From: JBKHDT01 sp049974825
GTDB taxonomy: Bacteria > Pseudomonadota > Gammaproteobacteria > Halothiobacillales > Halothiobacillaceae
NCBI GenBank assembly: GCA_049974825.1
Contig: JBNGDJ010000135.1
Coordinates: 1-5,536 of the forward strand
Length of the DNA: 5,536 bases
Direction: 5' to 3'
In this document: one piece after another, positions 5,536 through 5,536 of the stretch
Layout of the letters: every line of letters starts with the position of its first letter
Position numbering within the stretch: position 1 is the first letter of the stretch
Notes under the pieces: generated by a model
Database searches by the model: none
Told to the model about the DNA's origin: nothing
Seen by the model: the letters and a program-made list of their open reading frames with translations, nothing else
Program-made: the position numbers and the translations under genes

Positions 5536-5536
5536 T

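Overview
The window looks like a chromosomal housekeeping region from a GC-rich gammaproteobacterium. The evidence is the gene order tig-clpP-clpX on the minus strand, close resemblance of all four proteins to their enterobacterial relatives (for example the ClpP stretch from LVPMVIEQ through the catalytic motifs, and the Ffh motif GSRKRRIAAGSG), and strong G/C preference at third codon positions. A position among the Chromatiales/Ectothiorhodospiraceae-like lineages is a guess from overall feel and cannot be settled here.

Every real gene lies on the minus strand, so transcription runs from high to low coordinates. In that order: a short repeat copy at the right edge (5482-5535); a 138-base control region with an extended -10, a 10-bp inverted repeat and a leader hairpin; ffh (SRP GTPase, 5343-3988); a 62-base gap carrying a good sigma70 promoter; tRNA-Leu(UAG) (3925-3841); a strong intrinsic terminator (3825-3791); tig (trigger factor, 3699-2392); clpP (2318-1683); a 314-base gap with hairpins and a possible heat-shock promoter; clpX (1368-85); and a second repeat copy at the left edge (1-54), inverted relative to the first.

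The proteins form a coherent quality-control set. Ffh and trigger factor both act on nascent chains at the ribosomal tunnel exit. ClpX unfolds substrates and feeds them to the ClpP chamber. The genes appear intact, with full catalytic motifs and usual lengths.

The least ordinary feature is the pair of inverted 54-bp repeats at the extreme edges. They are 49/54 identical, each contains a 10-bp hairpin, and two of their five differences are a compensatory T-A to G-C exchange within the stem. This marks a structured, probably dispersed repeat family (REP-like, or an IS/MITE end) sitting in intergenic DNA on both sides of the core-gene block. Both copies reach the window edges, so their true extent is unknown. 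I see no phage genes, CRISPR array, transposase or accessory system inside the window.
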